Assembly: GCA_965658445.1 (NCBI GenBank)
Contig: CBFHSF010000016.1
Coordinates: 1-64,000 of the forward strand
Origin: CBFHSF01 sp965658445
GTDB taxonomy: Bacteria > Bacteroidota > Bacteroidia > Flavobacteriales > Schleiferiaceae
DNA: 64,000 bases
Direction of reading: 5' to 3'
Shown here: positions 60,455 to 64,000 of the stretch, in pieces
How positions within the stretch are numbered: position 1 is the first letter of the stretch
Layout of the letters: each line of letters opens with the position of its first letter
Notes under the pieces: model-generated
Told to the model about the DNA's origin: nothing
The model's database searches: none
The model's input: only the letters and a program-made list of their open reading frames with translations
Translations under genes and position numbers: made by a program

Positions 60455-61753
60455 ATGGCAGAAATTGTAACCATGCCGCGCCTGAGCGACACCATGACTG
60501 AAGGGGTTGTTGCTAAATGGCACAAATCGATCGGAGATACTATTTCTGAAGGCGACTTGCTAGCAGAAATCGAAACGGATAAAGCCACCATGGACTTCGA
60601 GGCCTTCCAAGAAGGAACGCTTCTTTACATTGGTGTTAACGAAGGAGAAACCGCTCCAGTAGATGCCATCTTGGCCATCTTGGGAGAAAAGGGGGAGAAC
60701 GTTGAAGAACTCATCGCTTCTCACAACGCCGGCGGATCTTCAGAGGCAGCTCCCGCTGCAGAAGAAACTCCTGCTCCTGCCCCTGCTGCTGACAAAGCTG
60801 CTCCTGCCGCTCCAGCGCCTGCTGCTCCTGCTCCTACACCAGCACCCACTCCAGCGCCTGCACCTGCTGCCGCTGCACCGGTTGCTCAATCAGGAGATGA
60901 CAGACTTAAGGTGTCTCCGTTGGCCAAGAAATTAGCCGAAGAAAAAGGAGTTAGCCTTAACCAAGTACAAGGAACCGGAGAAAACGGTCGCATCGTTAAA
61001 AGAGACATTGACTTCTTTAACCCTGCGCTTACACAAACCGCAGCTCCTATTGTAAATACTTCGGCAACTTCAGATACTTACACTGACGTTACCGTATCTC
61101 AAATGAGAAAGACCATTGCCCGTCGTTTGGGTGAGTCTAAATTCTCTGCTCCTCATTTCTACTTGACTATGGAAATGGAAATGTCAGAAGCTATTAAAGC
61201 GAGAAAGGCTCTCAACGAAATGAGCGATGTGAAAATTTCTTTCAACGACATCGTAATCAAAGCCACTGCGCAGGCCTTGATGAAGCACCCCAAACTCAAC
61301 GCCTCTTGGTACGGAGATACCATCCGTTACTACGACTACGTAAATATGGGAGTTGCAGTAGCCGTTGACGAAGGTTTGTTGGTTCCCGTAGTAAGACAGG
61401 CTCAAGCCAAGTCTTTCAGTCAAATTTCAGCAGAAGTAAAAGACTACGCTCAGAAGGCAAAGGACAAAAAACTTCAGCCTAGCGACTGGGAAGGGAACAC
61501 CTTTACCATCTCTAACTTGGGAATGTTTGGTATTGAAGAATTCACTGCCATTATCAATTCACCCGACGCTTGTATTTTGGCCGTAGGTGGAATCAAGCAA
61601 GTTCCCGTGGTTAAGAACGGAGAAGTAGTTGCCGGAAACACCATGAAGGTGACTCTTTCTTGTGACCACAGAGTGGTAGACGGCGCCTTGGGTGCTGCCT
61701 TCCTGAAAACTCTCAAAGGATATTTAGAAAATCCACTTTCTATGTTGCTCTAA
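60455..61753 (+). CDS. pdhC: Pyruvate dehydrogenase E2 component (dihydrolipoamide acetyltransferase)
   Basis: This 432-residue E2 has one lipoyl domain (about 1-80) with the lipoylated Lys43 (EIETDKATMDF), a long Ala/Pro/Thr-rich linker (about 100-150), a peripheral subunit-binding domain (VSPLAKKLAEEKGVSLNQVQG) and a catalytic domain with the active His of SCDHRVVDGA. It moves acetyl groups from E1 to CoA. The start is 10 bases after pdhA. A terminator follows. Confidence 0.96.
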   Translation: MAEIVTMPRLSDTMTEGVVAKWHKSIGDTISEGDLLAEIETDKATMDFEAFQEGTLLYIGVNEGETAPVDAILAILGEKGENVEELIASHNAGGSSEAAPAAEETPAPAPAADKAAPAAPAPAAPAPTPAPTPAPAPAAAAPVAQSGDDRLKVSPLAKKLAEEKGVSLNQVQGTGENGRIVKRDIDFFNPALTQTAAPIVNTSATSDTYTDVTVSQMRKTIARRLGESKFSAPHFYLTMEMEMSEAIKARKALNEMSDVKISFNDIVIKATAQALMKHPKLNASWYGDTIRYYDYVNMGVAVAVDEGLLVPVVRQAQAKSFSQISAEVKDYAQKAKDKKLQPSDWEGNTFTISNLGMFGIEEFTAIINSPDACILAVGGIKQVPVVKNGEVVAGNTMKVTLSCDHRVVDGALGAAFLKTLKGYLENPLSMLL

Positions 61754-61792
61754 GTGCATTTAGAAATCTCGGAATACATACTATTTCAAAGT

Positions 61793-61827
61793 AAAAAAGA
61801 GCTGTGAACTTCTACAGCTCTTTTTTT
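61793..61827 (+). terminator. Terminator after pdhC
   Basis: AAAAAAGAGCTGT and ACAGCTCTTTTTTT form a perfect stem with an 8-base loop, ending in a T run. Confidence 0.92.
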
Positions 61828-61872
61828 GTTTTTCCCCTGTGATATATCATGTTTTTTGACCGAAAAAAGTGG

Positions 61873-61880
61873 TATGTTTG
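61873..61880 (+). promoter_or_regulatory. -7 element for feoA/feoB
   Basis: TATGTTTG matches TAnnTTTG. A TTTG at 61855-61858 could be a -33 element, but the 14-base spacing is shorter than usual. The feoA ATG is at 61922. No clear Fur box was found. Confidence 0.5.
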
Positions 61881-61921
61881 CACTTGTGTATAATCAGTCT
61901 AAATAAGGATAGGCTGATTTC

Positions 61922-62158
61922 ATGAAACCAATTCAAATGACAAAGCGGGCTATAGATTTAAAAGTGGGAGAGACAGGAGTAGTCTCTAATTTCACTACGG
62001 AAGACATCCCTGGCAAACTCCTAGAAATGGGATGCTTGCCCGGGACAGAGATGGAACTGAAATACACCGCTCCCTTTAACGGCCCTTTGGTTTTGAGAAT
62101 TGCCAATTCAGAAATTGCCATTCGCAGAGATTTGGCTTCCAAAATCATCCTTGAATAA
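61922..62158 (+). CDS. feoA: FeoA family ferrous iron transport protein
   Basis: This 78-residue protein is a single SH3-like FeoA domain with DLKVGETGVVSNF, LLEMGCLPGTEMELKY and the final AIRRDLASKIILE. FeoA is a small cytoplasmic partner of FeoB that helps ferrous iron uptake. The feoB gene starts 4 bases after its stop. Confidence 0.93.
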   Translation: MKPIQMTKRAIDLKVGETGVVSNFTTEDIPGKLLEMGCLPGTEMELKYTAPFNGPLVLRIANSEIAIRRDLASKIILE

Positions 62159-62162
62159 CTGT

Positions 62163-64000
62163 ATGGGGGATTCCAAACGCTCTCTTCGCATCGCTTTTGT
62201 CGGCAATCCCAATACGGGGAAGTCTTCCCTGTTTAATGCACTAACCGGACTCAATCAAAAGGTAAGTAACTACCCAGGAATTACCGTTGAGAAAAAGCTA
62301 GGAAAGTTTACCATTGATTCTTCTACTTCTGTTGAAGTCATTGATCTTCCGGGTACGTACAGTCTCAATCCTTCATCTCTGGATGAAGCCGTGGTTCTCA
62401 ATTATCTGGCCCAACCCAATCCCGAAGAAAAACCTGATGGTATCGTAGTGGTATTGGATGCGACCAACCTCAAAAGAAATCTTTATCTGCTCTCCCAAGT
62501 TTTGGATTTGGGTTATCCCACTATTGCGGTTCTCAACATGATGGATAGGGTAGAGCGCAAGGGAATTGCTATTGATATTGAAGCCTTGGAATCTATTTTT
62601 GACATTCCCTTCGTGGCTATGAGCACCAGAAAGACCATGGGCTTTGTGGAGTTAAAATCAGAAATCACAGACATTGAACCCATAGAAAGAGATTCACATT
62701 TTTCGGTTTCAAACATGGAGTGGGTATCCGAGGTGAAGGAATATTTTGGGGAAACCTCAGAATATGCCGCCTGGTTGCTGGCGGTTCAAGAAACTGAAAT
62801 TTCTCGCATTTCGGAAAGCGCAAAAGATTCGGTACAAAGGGTGTTGGACGTCTACAAGGTGAACAAAAACCAGCAACGAACTAAAGAGGCCATCTACAGA
62901 TACCAAAGAGTAAACAAGGCTTTGGACAAAGCCGTTGTGGTAGATCCCAAAAAGGACAAGTCTATCTCTGCTCGTATAGATAGAGTGCTAACGCATAAAG
63001 TTTGGGGGCTTTTGATCCTCTTTACTGTGTTGGCGGTTATTTTTCAAGCGGTTTTTGCGTGGGCTTCGGTTCCTATGGACTTCATAGACTTGGCATTTTC
63101 TAAACTATCTCAATACGTTTCCAATTCCTTTCCTGCCGGACCGCTCACCGATTTGTTGTCCGATGGGATTATTCCTGGATTGGGAGGGGTCGTCATTTTT
63201 ATTCCACAGATTGCCATTCTGTTTACGTTTATCGGAATTCTTGAAGAATCCGGATATATGGCGAGGGTAGTGGTCTTAATGGACAAGATCATGAACAAGT
63301 TTGGCTTGAGTGGCAAAAGTGTAGTTCCTCTAATTTCCGGAACGGCCTGTGCCATTCCTGCCATCATGGCCTCCAGAACCATTGACAGTTGGAAGGAGAG
63401 GCTCATTACCATATTCGTAACTCCCTTTACTACTTGTAGTGCTCGTCTTCCCGTTTATATTGTATTGATCTCTTTGGTCATTCCGGAGGGAAGTTGGTTG
63501 GGATTTGGATATAGAGGATTGGCCTTGTTGGCGATGTATCTTCTCGGATTTGCAACCGCTCTTTTGAGTTCTTATGTGATGAGCAAGTGGTTGGGGACTT
63601 CAGAAAAAGCTCCTTTTATTTTAGAAATGCCGAGCTACCGAGCTCCGCTTCCTAGAAATTTGTTTTTGACCGTATATGAAAAGTCAAAGAGCTTTGTGGT
63701 CAATGCGGGAAAAATCATTTTGGCCATATCCGTATTGCTCTGGATTTTGGCCACCAATGGCCCAAATTCTACGTTTGAAAAATCCGATGATGATATCTTG
63801 GCGCAAACTACAGAAGTGTTTTCTGGAGAAGAGGCTTCTACATATATAGAGAGTTATCGATTGGAAAACTCTTATATAGGTTATATGGGTAAATTCATAG
63901 AACCCGCCATTGAGCCTTTGGGTTATGATTGGAAAGTGGCCATTGCTCTGATTACCTCCTTTGCCGCCAGAGAAGTTTTTGTGGGAACCATTGCCACTAT
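62163..64000 (+). CDS. feoB: Ferrous iron transporter FeoB, cut by the window end
   Basis: The first ~612 residues are present; the window ends inside the gene. The N-terminal G domain has G1 GNPNTGKSSLF, G3 DLPGTYSL and G4 NMMD, followed by the GDI-like helical linker and the membrane part with ISGTACAIPAIMA (the gate Cys), GLGGVVIFIPQIAILF and TPFTTCSARLPVY. FeoB imports Fe2+ through the inner membrane, gated by GTP. It starts 4 bases after feoA. The frame stays open to the end of the window with no sign of disruption. Confidence 0.95.
   Translation, partial: MGDSKRSLRIAFVGNPNTGKSSLFNALTGLNQKVSNYPGITVEKKLGKFTIDSSTSVEVIDLPGTYSLNPSSLDEAVVLNYLAQPNPEEKPDGIVVVLDATNLKRNLYLLSQVLDLGYPTIAVLNMMDRVERKGIAIDIEALESIFDIPFVAMSTRKTMGFVELKSEITDIEPIERDSHFSVSNMEWVSEVKEYFGETSEYAAWLLAVQETEISRISESAKDSVQRVLDVYKVNKNQQRTKEAIYRYQRVNKALDKAVVVDPKKDKSISARIDRVLTHKVWGLLILFTVLAVIFQAVFAWASVPMDFIDLAFSKLSQYVSNSFPAGPLTDLLSDGIIPGLGGVVIFIPQIAILFTFIGILEESGYMARVVVLMDKIMNKFGLSGKSVVPLISGTACAIPAIMASRTIDSWKERLITIFVTPFTTCSARLPVYIVLISLVIPEGSWLGFGYRGLALLAMYLLGFATALLSSYVMSKWLGTSEKAPFILEMPSYRAPLPRNLFLTVYEKSKSFVVNAGKIILAISVLLWILATNGPNSTFEKSDDDILAQTTEVFSGEEASTYIESYRLENSYIGYMGKFIEPAIEPLGYDWKVAIALITSFAAREVFVGTIAT

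Overview
The window looks like a chromosomal housekeeping segment from a member of the Bacteroidota, most likely a Flavobacteriia (Flavobacteriales, perhaps Cryomorphaceae-like; the family is a guess). The evidence is a near-complete set of type IX secretion (T9SS) and gliding core genes (gldJ, gldK, gldL, gldM, gldN, porU, porV and two porP/sprF-like genes), secreted proteins with T9SS C-terminal sorting domains, TAnnTTTG-type -7 promoter elements typical of the phylum, and lipoproteins with Bacteroidota-style signal peptides. Gene density is high. I see no rRNA, tRNA, CRISPR array, insertion sequence or phage gene.

Layout. 1-6.5 kb: edge of a minus-strand gene, a YjdI/CDGSH iron-sulfur protein with a small CPXCG protein, an esterase-like lipoprotein with metG, a thioredoxin-like T9SS cargo, an S66 LD-carboxypeptidase and yraN. 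6.5-11.6 kb: a PafA-type alkaline phosphatase overlapping an ABC-F ATPase gene, a DUF983 protein and an FAD oxidoreductase. 11.6-20.9 kb (minus): topA, a degenerate arginase-fold protein, porP, gldK, gldL, gldM, gldN. 21.1-28.8 kb (plus): miaB, a small secreted protein, a sigma-54 activator, lptE, an acidic TPR protein, secG, groES, groEL. 28.9-37.2 kb: a DUF255/SSP411 lipoprotein, a PiT phosphate transporter with a DUF47-like tail, an M20 dipeptidase and a choice-of-anchor-L T9SS protein. 37.2-41.5 kb (minus): queD, then fabD, mvaD, mevalonate kinase and a UbiA prenyltransferase. 41.6-46.4 kb: hldD (plus), a lipoprotein, and a tightly coupled minus-strand operon M23 peptidase, merR, lemA, TPM, TPM. 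46.5-53.9 kb: alaS, a beta-barrel protein, murF, gldJ and a second porP. 54.2-64 kb (plus): porU, porV, pdhA, pdhC, feoA and feoB (cut by the window end).

How the genes work together. GldKN (periplasmic and outer-membrane ring) and GldLM (proton-driven motor) form the T9SS core. PorU and PorV cleave and attach cargo at the cell surface, and GldJ is an essential gliding/T9SS lipoprotein. At least two likely cargo proteins (4465-5172 and 34955-37177) are encoded here. LptE, HldD, LemA/TPM, M23 and MurF point to envelope building. MVK, MvaD and UbiA supply and use isoprenoids through the mevalonate route.

Most notable observations: a sequence with exact GG-N10-GC sigma-54 promoter spacing just upstream of groES, in the same cluster as a sigma-54 activator gene; an arginase-fold protein that has lost three of six metal ligands, next to the T9SS operon; a T9SS cargo whose signal peptide can only start at an ATA codon; and a heptamer repeat array that supplies the stop codon of a dipeptidase gene.
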